Positions 34,596-44,335 of a stretch of DNA of 64,000 nucleotides are shown piece after piece. Both the position numbers and the translations under genes were made by a program. This DNA comes from Phaeodactylum tricornutum CCAP 1055/1. Its lineage: Eukaryota > Bacillariophyta > Bacillariophyceae > Surirellales > Neidiaceae. The notes below the pieces were generated by a model that saw only the letters and a list, made by a program, of their open reading frames with translations, was not told the origin of the DNA and did not search any database. The stretch covers positions 2,424,993 to 2,488,992 of the forward strand of contig NC_011669.1 in assembly GCF_000150955.2 (NCBI RefSeq), given 5' to 3'. How positions within the stretch are numbered: the stretch's first letter is position 1; every line of letters begins with the position of its first letter.

Positions 34596-35354
34596 TTCCT
34601 TACTGTTGCTTCGAAACGCAAGGTGATGGAAGCAGCGATAGCCAATCTATCATCCGTGACTCTCTCTGTCGCTATATCTGATTGACCAATCCACTTGGAA
34701 CGATGAAGCGATCGTGTTCAGTTGTATTACCAGTACAGTACATTAGCTCATTCGATTTCGTCATGGCGAGAAAGGTCGAAAGCTCTCGGTTCGAATTTCG
34801 ATGGCTCTGCGAAGCTTTTGCACAGCTAGGTGGTTGATCGTTTTATTCTTGGAATACAGAATCCTATATATCCACTGAAAACAAATTTGGCACAGCCTTG
34901 TGGAAGTTGTAGTTTTGGGTGCCGGTACGGTGCGGTGCGGGAAAAGAGGCTGCGTGTCGTGTTGATATGTGAGCGGGACAAGGGGGACCTCACTCACACT
35001 CGAGGAATGGAAGTCACTGTCAGGCATGTGGTACGCATAAATGACGGTGTATAATAGAACGGGTAGAAAATAGTACCGGTGTCGTCGATCTGTGTCACCG
35101 ATTCGCCCGAGTAGTTTTTGGTTTGGTCGCGTTCGACAATCTACACATCTTTTTCTTTTTTGGGTGGCAAGGAACTCGAACGAGAATATTACAATCCCAT
35201 TCTCTACCATCCCAACCTTGACCCAGTCTTGCATCCCTTACTGACAGTGAAGTCATTGAGTGATAAAACTCTCTCACAGTCAACCAACGTACTGTCAGCT
35301 ATCTGCAGTTTCCGCACTTTCCCGACCCAAAGAACACCAACGTTTACACAGTCA
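34596..35354. other. Divergent promoter region between RRP9 and the PPR gene
   Basis: About 760 bp with three perfect TNACWGTNA copies, at 35014-35022, 35242-35250 and 35274-35282. This is the densest cluster together with the FCP and cL38-like promoters. No gene was recognised. Confidence 0.6.
35242..35282. promoter_or_regulatory. Paired TNACWGTNA elements upstream of the PPR gene
   Basis: TGACAGTGA at 35242-35250 and TCACAGTCA at 35274-35282. The second lies 72 bp upstream of the PPR ATG. The start-to-start spacing is 32 bp. Confidence 0.5.
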
Positions 35355-38303
35355 ATGGCGAAACGTTGCATTCACAATCAACCCACACTCTGGGTCGACA
35401 TTCCATCGTTTGATGTCCGATTGGGATGTCGCAGAAAACTGGTTTCCAGAAGAAGAACGTACGCCTGGGTCTGGATCGCTCTGTTGTTGCGATGCTCGAC
35501 ACCGGACTGGCATTCCAGAGCCTTTGTTCCCAATTTGTCGTTCCCTCGTCTCGTGTCGAAACGTTCGAGCAGTCGCCGACAACGACAACGGCAAGGACTG
35601 CCCCTTGCTCAACCTCCCTCGACGACACCAACGATTCCGACACGGGTCTTTCTGCAAGAAGAGTCTCCACATTCGTCCCATGAGCACCGACAATCGTATC
35701 CGTCGGATTCCACACGACTTTCCCAGACACCACCGTTGTCCTCTTCCACAACAAGCCGCTACTCTACACCCCAAGACTATGCCAACACCGCGAGCAAGGA
35801 CTACCAGTATCTCGAGCAAGCGACACGTTCGCTGCTGGACACTCCTTTGGGTAGTCTGATCGAAAAGGGAAAATGGCACCAACTCGTTTCGCTATTGCAC
35901 GCCTGGTTCGTTCACTCAAAGAAAGATCCACAAGCTCCACTCCAAATGGAAGCCTTGCTCAAACGGCTTTTGGACGAAAAAGAAACGGCTGTACATATCC
36001 ACACTCGTCCCACTGAAATACTCGTTGATATTCACCTCTACAACCGTGTGCTCGACGCTTGGGCCCGCGCCGCGCTCTTTGGCACGCACGGGGTCGCGGC
36101 ATCCCAACGCGCGCGCCAAATGCTCGTTCTCCTACAGGAAAACTACGAACAAACCAACGATCCGCTCCGACAACCCACCGTGACCAGCTTCAATCTCGTC
36201 CTTCATGTTGTTACCAAAATTGAAGGCGCTCTCGTGGCCCGCCGATTACTCGCTTGGATGGAACATCTCTGCAAGTCGGGGAAAAACCCACACGCGCAAC
36301 CTTCCCGGACCGACTATATTCTCGTCCTCGACGCTATTGCCAATTCGCGGGACGAAAACGCTGGAGTTCTGGCCCAAGGATACTTGCGACACATGAAAGT
36401 CGCCAGTGCCGTGGCGCCGGATACGCTCTGCTACAATATTGCCATTAAGGCCTGGACCAAATCCAGCAAACGCGGACGAGCGTCTGCGGAACACGCCGAT
36501 CGGATTCTGGAAGACATGAAACAATCGGCCACCCCGCCCGATCTCGTCACGTACGCTTCCGTTATTGCGGCCTGGGCCTCTAGTGGCATGAAGACACACG
36601 CCGTCACGCGTGCCGAAGAACTCTTGCGAGAATTGCAAATACAGGCGGACGAGGACGAGCGCAACGGCGGGCCGTTGGAGCAACCCAACACGGTAATTTG
36701 GAACGCCGTCATGTCCACCTGGGTCAAATCTCGCATGCCGGAAGCGGTCGATCGCACGCGAGAAATTCTCACGCAACTACAAATGTCGACTACCACACCG
36801 CCTGATCTGATATCCTTCAACACTCACCTACACGCTTTGTCCATGCACGCCGGTCGAAATCCGCGTCACGCCCAAGCCGCGATCGCCTTATTGGAGGAAA
36901 TGGAACACGGACACGACGTCTTGCAGTGGGATTTTAAACCGAACCTGTTTAGTTACAATCTTGTTATTGAAGCCTTTTGTCGATCCAGTGATACGAACGC
37001 GGTTCAGCGAGCTGCCGATACGTTGCGGAAGTTGGTCAAACGAGATGGTGTCGATCCGGACACCTTTTCTTTCAACCAAGTCTTGGCCGCACTTTCCAAA
37101 AGCGGTGCCGCCCAGACGGCCGAGGAATTACTGACGTACCAACGCAACGCTTACGTGAACGGTGTTCACCCGGCAGCCAAGCCCGACATTATCAGCTTCA
37201 CCTCCGTTATCGCAGCCCACGCTCGGAGTGGAGTCAAGGGCGCGTCGGAGAAGGCCGAAACGTTGCTGGAGCAATGCCAGAAGGGCTACGCAGCGGGAGA
37301 CACCAGTCTCAAGCCCAACCGTGTTTGCTACAATGCACTCATCAATGGCTGGGCTAAATCAGGAGAAGGCACCTTGGGCGCACGCAAGGCCGAAGCACTG
37401 TTGAACAATATGCAAGCGCAGTACGAAGCCGGCGACGAGAGCATGAAACCAAACATTGTCACATACAATGGTGTCCTCAACGCGTGGGCTCGTTCGGGAA
37501 CTCGCTGCTGTGGCGTCAAGGCTGAAGAATACCTGGATCGCATGTGGGAGTTGTACAACGCTGGCGATACCAAAGTCAAGCCTGACGATTTCAGTTATAA
37601 TACTGTACGTATGGAATTGCTCAGTTTGATGCTTGCCGTCGTATGGTCGTTAACAGCTTTTTCTCTCACTTTGGCGTTTGCTTCCGAATCCTTGCTACAG
37701 GTCATCAACGCCATTTCCAAGAGCCAAAACGAGGGCAAAGCGCAAAAAGCGTTGCGAATTCTCCGACGAATGGACAAGCTATATCAGGCCGGCAACAAGG
37801 AAGCACGCCCGAATGCGGTAACTTATACTGCAGTATTGAACTCCTGCGCTTTTCCTGCAGTGCTTGATTTTCGAACACGACGGAAAGCTCTGGATACAGC
37901 CATTTTCACTTTGGAGGAGTTGCAGTCGTCTGGATATGGACAGCCGAATCAGGTCACGTATGGAACTTTTATCAAGGCTTGCGCCAACCTACTTCACGAC
38001 GATGACGATTTGCGCCGTGAGGTCATTGAACGGGCCTTCCGACAATGTTGCAAGGCTGGCCAGGTCGGTGAAATGGTACTAACGTATCTGCGACAAGCAG
38101 CACCGGCTGACCTGTATGAGGAGCTGTTGGCGGATTCCATTTCATCACATGCCAGAGTGTCGGTCCGTGACTTGCCCGAGGAATGGCGCTGTAACGTTCA
38201 GGACGAAGACAATTGGCGTGTCAAGCCGTATGGAAATAGAACACGCAATGGGAAAGCACGGGGTAGAAGAAAAGCTTCGCTACCCCGCTTGAACAAACAC
38301 TGA
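35355..38303 (+). CDS. Pentatricopeptide repeat (PPR) protein, probably plastid-targeted
   Basis: Two exons, 35355-37604 and 37701-38303, encode 950 residues. 35355 is the first in-frame ATG. The N-terminus has a basic region, a hydrophobic stretch (YAWVWIALLLRC) and a SRAFVPNLSF motif, like a plastid presequence. From about residue 150 there are ten or more PPR units with P-type signatures such as PDLVTYASVIAAWASSG, PNLFSYNLVIEAFCRS, PNRVCYNALINGWAKSG, PNIVTYNGVLNAWARSG and PNAVTYTAVLNSCA. PPR proteins bind organellar RNA one base per repeat for stability, splicing or translation. The 96-bp intron (GTACGT...CAG) lies inside a repeat; removing it gives DDFSYNTVINAISKSQ. It is a multiple of three without stops, so retention would keep the frame open. 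Confidence 0.9.
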   Translation: MAKRCIHNQPTLWVDIPSFDVRLGCRRKLVSRRRTYAWVWIALLLRCSTPDWHSRAFVPNLSFPRLVSKRSSSRRQRQRQGLPLAQPPSTTPTIPTRVFLQEESPHSSHEHRQSYPSDSTRLSQTPPLSSSTTSRYSTPQDYANTASKDYQYLEQATRSLLDTPLGSLIEKGKWHQLVSLLHAWFVHSKKDPQAPLQMEALLKRLLDEKETAVHIHTRPTEILVDIHLYNRVLDAWARAALFGTHGVAASQRARQMLVLLQENYEQTNDPLRQPTVTSFNLVLHVVTKIEGALVARRLLAWMEHLCKSGKNPHAQPSRTDYILVLDAIANSRDENAGVLAQGYLRHMKVASAVAPDTLCYNIAIKAWTKSSKRGRASAEHADRILEDMKQSATPPDLVTYASVIAAWASSGMKTHAVTRAEELLRELQIQADEDERNGGPLEQPNTVIWNAVMSTWVKSRMPEAVDRTREILTQLQMSTTTPPDLISFNTHLHALSMHAGRNPRHAQAAIALLEEMEHGHDVLQWDFKPNLFSYNLVIEAFCRSSDTNAVQRAADTLRKLVKRDGVDPDTFSFNQVLAALSKSGAAQTAEELLTYQRNAYVNGVHPAAKPDIISFTSVIAAHARSGVKGASEKAETLLEQCQKGYAAGDTSLKPNRVCYNALINGWAKSGEGTLGARKAEALLNNMQAQYEAGDESMKPNIVTYNGVLNAWARSGTRCCGVKAEEYLDRMWELYNAGDTKVKPDDFSYNTVRMELLSLMLAVVWSLTAFSLTLAFASESLLQVINAISKSQNEGKAQKALRILRRMDKLYQAGNKEARPNAVTYTAVLNSCAFPAVLDFRTRRKALDTAIFTLEELQSSGYGQPNQVTYGTFIKACANLLHDDDDLRREVIERAFRQCCKAGQVGEMVLTYLRQAAPADLYEELLADSISSHARVSVRDLPEEWRCNVQDEDNWRVKPYGNRTRNGKARGRRKASLPRLNKH

Positions 38304-38646
38304 GAAACGTATACCTATTCTGTCCAGTAGTGTATATATTAATTTCTTTAGCTCAATGGTTCACTGGTGGAACATGAAGCGCGTCTGCCATATTTAGCAC
38401 GCTTGTAACGTTTCTGTTCTGTCGAGTACTCGCTCGTGAGCCGAATAGAAACTTAGGCAACTAGCAATAATAGCGGTAGGCTAACAATGCACCTAAACTC
38501 TTGCATGTCTGTATTCAGAAACAGGATAATCCTCGATACCGCCAAGTAAACAATGTGACAAGGAGGGCGATGAACACGAGCGACAAAGAGCGGTATCCCT
38601 TTGCAATCGGAAATTCATTGTGTTGAGCTGCCTCGCTACCTTAAAG
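38304..38646. other. Convergent intergenic region between PPR and SGF29 genes
   Basis: About 340 bp between two 3' ends. I see no gene or repeat. Confidence 0.5.
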
Positions 38647-40734
38647 CTAAGCACCAAACCCGAGATCAAAATCCATATCATCAAAGTCTCCAAATCCATC
38701 GAAAGCGAAGTCACCGAGGGAAGCAATGGGATCATCGGATGGCAAAGCAGGAGCAGGCCCGGCAGCCGCTTGTGGCGTTTTGCTATTCGCCTTCTTTGTT
38801 GCCTGCGGCTCCGATCCAGAAAACTCTCGAGGAATCAGCGTAACAAAACGAGCCGGAATATGGCACTTTGGAATTTGCCCAGTCACGTCCGGCTCGTCCC
38901 CGTCGAATTCAACGACAATGATGTCATCATCCCCACGACAGTACGTTGTATTGTCCATCACCGTCGCTGTATAAAGTGAGGTCGTCTCGGGATACATGGC
39001 GTACAACCGCGACCCTTTCTTACACCGTTGCCCCCAATCTGCTGCTTCCGAAAACGATCGAGGCAAGGGCAACACTAAGTTTCGTGATATCATACTAGTT
39101 CCCATTTCTCCTTTGTCCTCCACGTCTTTGATCACGACTTTGTTGCGGAAGACTTGATCTCGCTTTGCCTCAGATAGTTGCAGAAAATCGTCCATCTTTC
39201 CCGTCGGCCCCGGGTATTCCTGCAGCACACTGGCGAGAATCCACAAATCTCGACTAGAGACACGGGCCGCTACGAAATCGCCTTTGCGCAAGGCTCGAAA
39301 TCGAAGGGCCTCAAACAAACGATATTGGTGTTCTTTTTTGGAAACAACACGTTTCCCAGCAGCGTTAAACTCGGATACAACGGGTACCGGCTCGGTATTC
39401 CGCGGTAGTTTCTTTTTACGATTTTTGCGCAGAGTTGACCCGTTTGGATTCCCTGGCGATGCAGTTGTCTTCTGAGACGTTACGTATTGAGTGCCAGCTG
39501 TAGATACGGGCTGTGATGCCCCATTCCGGTTTTGCTTCAGAGCTTGTGAGGTCGTGGGCATTCCACCCGATGCCGTGCCCTGTTGCGAAGCAATGTAGCC
39601 GGCAGGAGGTGGAATACTGCCCATCATGGCTGCTGACTCTGGACTGCCTAGTACCGGTGGAATTGGAATGCCTGCATTGGCGTTCATATCTTGCAAGATG
39701 GACCTAACGGTCCCGTGAAGTAATGCACAGAACTGGAGACCTGCGTCCATTTCAGCTTTTAGCTTCTTGGCGGTACGGGCATTCATAACTTGTTGTTTCA
39801 AGGCCTCTTCTGCCACTTGATCGGGTAGGTCGCGTTTCTTGTCGTTGACGGATGCGGAAGTGATCGAAACGTCGTCTGTAGATTTAAGTTTCACTTGACG
39901 GGCTCGTTGTTTCTTGATGCGCTGGACGGTAGCCGTCGAACGTAAAAAGCCATTAACAGATTGTCCACCGAACAGCTGCCGCGATAGCCAGAGAGTTTTG
40001 TCTTTCCAATCACATTGATTAAGAAGACTCTGCATCTGTGCATCGGACAAGGAAGGCTGCGATTGCGATGGAACAGGATTACCAGTGTTGGGCTTTGTTT
40101 GTGTCGTCGTCATTGCCGACAATGGTGCGGCTTTAAGGTTGGAAAATGGTGTTGGATTAGCGCTACTCTTGGGGTTGTCGGCGGTAGATGAAGTCATGCT
40201 GGTCTGGCGGATCATGCCTGTAGTTGTCGGTTTCTGTGACTTGCTTGCCATGGGGAGGGACGAAATTTTCCTGACTGACCCGACACTGGTACTCCGTGCT
40301 GCAACCGACGGCGACGGCATTGCGGAGTTTTGGGGTGGGGGATACAACGGAGGCTGCGGCGGAACTCCGACGTTGGGCGGTGGTCGCTGAAGGAGAGCCG
40401 GGGGAGCCGCAGACAAAGGCGAAGGTTCAACCCTTCCGTTACCGTACTTGCTGGGACTTTGGGGCATACTGGATCCGCCATACCCCTGTAGGTTTGGTTG
40501 CGATTGTTGAGGTCGCTGTTGATAGGATTGTTGCTGTCGTTGTTGTTGTTGTTGTTGTTGTTGTTGTTGCAGCTGCTGTAGTTGCAAAAGACGAGCCTTT
40601 TGTTGCGGAGACGAGTTCGTGTTCGGGCCGACTGTGTAACCTTGTTGTTGCTGCTGCTGCTGCTGTTGCGGATGTTGATGATGATTTGTTGGCATGTAGC
40701 CTCCACTCCCGGTGGATCGATTGGAATTGTCCAT
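38647..40734 (-). CDS. SGF29: SGF29-like SAGA subunit with Gln-rich N-terminus
   Basis: A single exon of 695 residues from the ATG at 40734 (MDNSNRSTGSGG). The frame is open further upstream, but that sequence is not glutamine-rich and looks like 5'UTR. Residues 15-90 contain poly-Gln runs of mixed CAA/CAG codons, followed by Pro/Ser-rich sequence. A helical segment around 240-350 may hold the coiled coil. The C-terminal 160 residues resemble the SGF29 tandem Tudor domain: KGDFVAARVSSRDLWILASVL, then SRNLVLPLPRSFSEAADW, KKGSRLYAMYPETTSLYTATV, and IIVVEFDGDEPDVTGQIPKC. This domain reads H3K4me2/3 and recruits the SAGA acetyltransferase module. The end is Asp/Phe/Gly-rich (DGFGDFDDMDFD). Confidence 0.82.
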   Translation of the reverse strand: MDNSNRSTGSGGYMPTNHHQHPQQQQQQQQQGYTVGPNTNSSPQQKARLLQLQQLQQQQQQQQQQRQQQSYQQRPQQSQPNLQGYGGSSMPQSPSKYGNGRVEPSPLSAAPPALLQRPPPNVGVPPQPPLYPPPQNSAMPSPSVAARSTSVGSVRKISSLPMASKSQKPTTTGMIRQTSMTSSTADNPKSSANPTPFSNLKAAPLSAMTTTQTKPNTGNPVPSQSQPSLSDAQMQSLLNQCDWKDKTLWLSRQLFGGQSVNGFLRSTATVQRIKKQRARQVKLKSTDDVSITSASVNDKKRDLPDQVAEEALKQQVMNARTAKKLKAEMDAGLQFCALLHGTVRSILQDMNANAGIPIPPVLGSPESAAMMGSIPPPAGYIASQQGTASGGMPTTSQALKQNRNGASQPVSTAGTQYVTSQKTTASPGNPNGSTLRKNRKKKLPRNTEPVPVVSEFNAAGKRVVSKKEHQYRLFEALRFRALRKGDFVAARVSSRDLWILASVLQEYPGPTGKMDDFLQLSEAKRDQVFRNKVVIKDVEDKGEMGTSMISRNLVLPLPRSFSEAADWGQRCKKGSRLYAMYPETTSLYTATVMDNTTYCRGDDDIIVVEFDGDEPDVTGQIPKCHIPARFVTLIPREFSGSEPQATKKANSKTPQAAAGPAPALPSDDPIASLGDFAFDGFGDFDDMDFDLGFGA
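40529..40672 (-). repeat. CAA/CAG triplet repeats encoding poly-Gln
   Basis: Two tracts of TTG/CTG triplets on the + strand (about 40540-40570 and 40645-40672) encode poly-glutamine in the SGF29-like protein. Interrupted codon usage should stabilise them, but length polymorphism is likely. Confidence 0.85.
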
Positions 40735-41392
40735 TCCGTTGTGAAAACTCCAGGAGGATGCGAAACGAGAGCACAAGCAGACGAAACTCTTGTCGGCAGA
40801 AACGCAAGGCGTACGTCGGTTGAGATCAATCGCAGTTACGAGAATCGCCAGCCCCTTAGCTTTAACTTGGGAAAACCGTACGAATCCAAGCGTATTTCGG
40901 GGTACACCGTTGTGTCTTTTACAATAATCTTGCTCGTCCCGTTGGCCGAAAGCCCATGCAGTATCCACGAGCCGTGCGAGTTTGAAACGCTCGACTAACT
41001 GTCAGCTTACCTAGCTAGCTAGCTTCCCGTGAGCAACTCGGATACCTCATGGTCGCGAATGTCTAAATATTCACTGTTAATCCCGTCCACAATTGCCAGT
41101 CACCGGTGACATGTTCAAGACCAATCAACTTTCTACAATATTGGCACCCTTTAAGTTAGATATTGTCCGTCGTGACATTTTAGGGAACGGCGTACCCAAT
41201 GTAACACAACTCTCTGAACCCCGACAAAATGCTACGGGTGACCATGGGTATGTATCGAGGTGCTTGTCTGTCCATCATCGCTTTCCATCCCAAACTGTTT
41301 ACTTCTTCCCCTTCCCTTTCCCCGATTAACTGACTGTCATAATAACGAACTTTCAACACGAGTAATAGAATATAGCTGTCGCAGTACACAAT
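40735..41392. other. Divergent region between SGF29-like gene and syntaxin-18
   Basis: About 660 bp. Only near-matches of the TNACWGTNA element occur (TAACTGTCA near 40996, TGACTGTCA near 41331). A short CTAG tandem repeat lies near 41010-41023. Confidence 0.5.
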
Positions 41393-42754
41393 ATGGCATC
41401 GACGGCCTATTTGACTCCGTTGTGGAACACAGAGATGGAATATCATGCGGCCTATTCTCGGAATGCCGAGTGGAAACATTCCTGTCTGCTGGCTCTGGGA
41501 GTCGTCACGGCGCCATGGGGCGAAGCAATTGAAGACCCACCGCTCCGAGAAGATCCGAACGCACCCTTATTTTTGAATCTGGCGCGGAGTGACCTCACGG
41601 AAGAACTGGAGGACGATTCTACCCTTTCAAGAACGGCGGATCCGTGGATGGAAACTGCCTTGGAGATTCACAAGAACATGAATCGCATGGAGGCTTGGAT
41701 CGATGACGTCCAAGCGGACTTTGTGAGCGTAGAAATGGTCAACGAAGAAGCCTCCTTGATCCAGTCTACCGTCACTTCCTACACGGCGACGACCGCCAAC
41801 GAAGTTGAAACTCTGCGGAGTATGATTGTGCTCGCCAAGGATGGGTCCGTGCGAGGCCACTGGCAGCATCATCAAAACGGTATCGTGCAAATTTTGTTGG
41901 ATCGCCTGAAGCATATAGCGAAATTTTTTGGGGTACTGCAGCAGCAACGGAACCGGACGGCTGTCTGGTTATGGCAGGACCCCCTCGCCTGCAAACTAGT
42001 TGCCGCGGTAGCCACGGAAAGCAGTCCACAAGACAATCACTTGGATGAAGTACTGGGCCTGTCCTCACCCAGTACCCATCCAGGAGCAGTAATGTCGCAA
42101 CGGGAAAGGCGCTTTCTACCGACCCGTCCAAGTCATTTGCTGCAGCGGAATCTACTAGACTCGTATCAACAACACGAAAAACGGGTCCGAGCTGCTACTC
42201 TGCAAACACAAAGACCGAAATCCATGTTTGGCGCGGTGAAACGAGCGCGACCAGTGAGCACTCTCGATGCCAGGCAAACTAGCCCTTCCCAACAAACGAC
42301 ACCAACTTCTACGAAACGATCCAAGCTTGGGCATTTGAAAGAGCTGGAATCGATGGAAACGGAACCCTGGACGAAGATTTCGGCGATGGTAGTGTCGCAG
42401 GACGATCCCGACTTGAACCAGCAATACGAACAAGAAAACCAAGTGGCTTTGCAGCAAGAAGCTGTCTTATTGAAAGCCAAAGTCGAAAACGACCTGGACG
42501 CGGTGCAAGCCATGGAGCAGTCCATGGTGGATATTACAGCGCTTCTGTCGCAATTTTCCGAACTCGTCGCATCACAACAAGAAAACGTTTGGAATATTCA
42601 CGACGCTACCGCAACGACCAAGGAAAATATGGAACAAGGGCAGGAGGAACTGGTCGACGCTACGGCTCGGACCAAGGCATCGCGGCACTGGACGGCCACA
42701 GGAATTACCGCCATGGGCCTGATTCTGCTAATCTTCCACTGGATTCGACCGTAA
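41393..42754 (+). CDS. STX18: Qa-SNARE, syntaxin-18/UFE1 type
   Basis: A single exon of 453 residues. The C-terminus is a tail anchor (about 433-450, TGITAMGLILLIFHWI) preceded by a SNARE motif (about 345-428). The start of that motif, QQYEQENQVALQQEA, then DLDAVQAMEQSMVDITALLSQF and VASQQENVWNIHDATATTKENM, matches the syntaxin-18 pattern, where the motif begins YEQEN. The N-terminal half is helical and corresponds to the regulatory Habc-like domain. The Arg/Ser/Gln-rich linker around 250-320 is long. Syntaxin-18 is the ER Qa-SNARE for Golgi-to-ER retrograde traffic and pairs with SEC20, USE1 and SEC22; a SEC22 gene lies 10 kb away. No intron is evident. Confidence 0.87.
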   Translation: MASTAYLTPLWNTEMEYHAAYSRNAEWKHSCLLALGVVTAPWGEAIEDPPLREDPNAPLFLNLARSDLTEELEDDSTLSRTADPWMETALEIHKNMNRMEAWIDDVQADFVSVEMVNEEASLIQSTVTSYTATTANEVETLRSMIVLAKDGSVRGHWQHHQNGIVQILLDRLKHIAKFFGVLQQQRNRTAVWLWQDPLACKLVAAVATESSPQDNHLDEVLGLSSPSTHPGAVMSQRERRFLPTRPSHLLQRNLLDSYQQHEKRVRAATLQTQRPKSMFGAVKRARPVSTLDARQTSPSQQTTPTSTKRSKLGHLKELESMETEPWTKISAMVVSQDDPDLNQQYEQENQVALQQEAVLLKAKVENDLDAVQAMEQSMVDITALLSQFSELVASQQENVWNIHDATATTKENMEQGQEELVDATARTKASRHWTATGITAMGLILLIFHWIRP

Positions 42755-42910
42755 CCCGTAACTAAAAAATGTAACTATAGTCAGAGATAGAATTGGGACG
42801 CGTTGTTTGATACGCTACAATAAGAAGGCTTTTTGCATGCGTGTTGATCGTCAGCCGGAATAGTATGTGTAAGGATGAGACGATGATTGCAACGACCCTG
42901 CGCAACCGGT

Positions 42911-43687
42911 TCAGAGCGGCAAGGGTTCCAGCTTGCCTTTGGGTCCGTCACCATAGACTATCTTGAGGACGACCTGTGCGAGAGAAAAGACCAATCCCAA
43001 CAAATTCGGAACAATGACGTTGGGATCTTTCATATCAAAGATCCCGGTAATGCTCCAGAGCAGACAGTTAGCGGTGGATGCCAACGTAAAGGGCAACGGA
43101 ATGGACTGCGCCGACTTGGTTTCCAGCACAGTCTTGAGGGCGGCCAACGGACTCGCAAACATGGCGACACAGAATATGACTCCCAGGGTACCGATGATAT
43201 TGACGGGGGATTGCATGGGCGACAATGCAAGCATCAGCGTGCCCAAGATAACGGTTCCCATGGCTTGCAAGTGCTGCTTGACGGAACCCGGCAGTGTAGG
43301 CGCGGCTTTGGGCGCGTGCTTGACAAAATTCCCAAAGTAGTACAAACCGAGCACGAGTCCCACGCCGTTGGAAGACCATATCTTGGATTCGTTCTTTAAG
43401 AGTCCGTAGACAACCCAGAGAAAGGCTGACGCAATCATGGAAGAATACGGCAGGAGCGGCAGCGTGCCCACGGTCCGATCCCGACGAATGTTGGCAATGG
43501 TCGGCCAGGGCGCCAGGAAAACAACAATGGCGGCTGCTGGAGCCAAATTCCCACACACCGCAACCCACGTCGGGACACTGGTGGCACTATGGCTCGCCAT
43601 GATGGTGTGGGGCGAGGGTACTACCGCGGAAAGCGAGGTGGAAGTTCCGCTTTGGACCATTGTTGGTTGCCACAGTGCAGGCCGCAT
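42911..43687 (-). CDS. SWEET-family sugar transporter
   Basis: About 258 residues from the ATG at 43687; starts at 43660 or 43600 would give 249 or 229. Seven membrane segments arranged as two MtN3/SWEET triple-helix bundles are visible. The first repeat includes LAPWPTIANIRRDRTVGTLP followed by a hydrophobic helix with WVVYGLLKNES. The second has FASPLAALKTVLETKSAQSI followed by NCLLWSITGIFDMKDPNVIV. Both repeats keep the proline at the start of the fold and the Trp/Tyr-Gly-Leu-Leu/Ile signature. SWEETs are uniporters for mono- or disaccharides. Upstream, 43813-43881 looks like a 69-bp 5'UTR intron (GTGAGT...TAG), placing transcription start near 44100. Confidence 0.88.
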   Translation of the reverse strand: MRPALWQPTMVQSGTSTSLSAVVPSPHTIMASHSATSVPTWVAVCGNLAPAAAIVVFLAPWPTIANIRRDRTVGTLPLLPYSSMIASAFLWVVYGLLKNESKIWSSNGVGLVLGLYYFGNFVKHAPKAAPTLPGSVKQHLQAMGTVILGTLMLALSPMQSPVNIIGTLGVIFCVAMFASPLAALKTVLETKSAQSIPLPFTLASTANCLLWSITGIFDMKDPNVIVPNLLGLVFSLAQVVLKIVYGDGPKGKLEPLPL

Positions 43688-44335
43688 CCCGCTCTCACGG
43701 TCAAAGACTGTTTGGTCTGATGCGACTGTGAGGGCAATTCGTTTCGATCGCTTACGAGGAGGATTTGGTAGAGTATGAGGGTTAGGGTCGCATTCAAATC
43801 CTTTTACAGTACCTACGAAAAATAAACGGAAGAGGCCCCCGCCCCCGATGATGCGCGACACCGGCGGGGAGGCTGACTCACATAGGCACAGGTCTCGATT
43901 GGAACTCGAAAGAGGGACTTCGAAAGGAGGACGGAGTTCCGAATCGGCACTGACATTCGTCGTCCGACAACCCGTACAGGTAACAGACGGTAGCGATTGG
44001 ATTGGCTGTGGAAATCGAATCTGTGCATGTATGTATGTATGGTACACGACTCAACGCTCCCGTGACCAGACGAGTCGCGGAAACAGACCTACGAATCGTG
44101 AGGGTCGATGACATGGACAGTGCCAGTGAATGATCCGGTTTGACTGTGAGTGTTCCTAATCGCGTGGTTTCGGTTTACTGTTACAACGAACAGTTGTAGC
44201 CCTTTTTCAATTCACGTGATTCTCGTACGGTGTAGACTGTACTCACAGTCGGTCGAGAGTCGTCCCGGAAAGACCCTTGTGTCCACCTTGGTACGACGTG
44301 GTACGTACTAGGAAGAGAGTATTGCGGCAGCAGTC
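43688..44335. other. Divergent region between SWEET and Qbc-SNARE genes
   Basis: About 650 bp. It has a likely 5'UTR intron of the SWEET gene (43813-43881), TNACWGTNA copies at 44141-44149 and 44175-44183, and a near-match TCACAGTCG at 44243-44251, 84 bp upstream of the SNARE ATG. Confidence 0.55.
44141..44183. promoter_or_regulatory. TNACWGTNA pair between SWEET and Qbc-SNARE
   Basis: TGACTGTGA (44141-44149) and TTACTGTTA (44175-44183). The first reads CTCACAGTCA on the SWEET coding strand and lies close to that gene's inferred transcription start. Confidence 0.45.

Noticed and set aside
34780-34800. GGTTCGAATTTC resembling a tRNA T-loop
   Set aside because: No acceptor stem, D-arm or anticodon stem could be paired around it.
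42887-43399. 170-codon plus-strand frame
   Set aside because: Antisense to the SWEET transporter, whose seven membrane segments are clear on the other strand.
43882-44047. Coding extension of the SWEET gene at its 5' end
   Set aside because: SWEET proteins begin close to the first membrane helix. The extension crosses a probable 69-bp 5'UTR intron, and splicing it in frame meets a stop.
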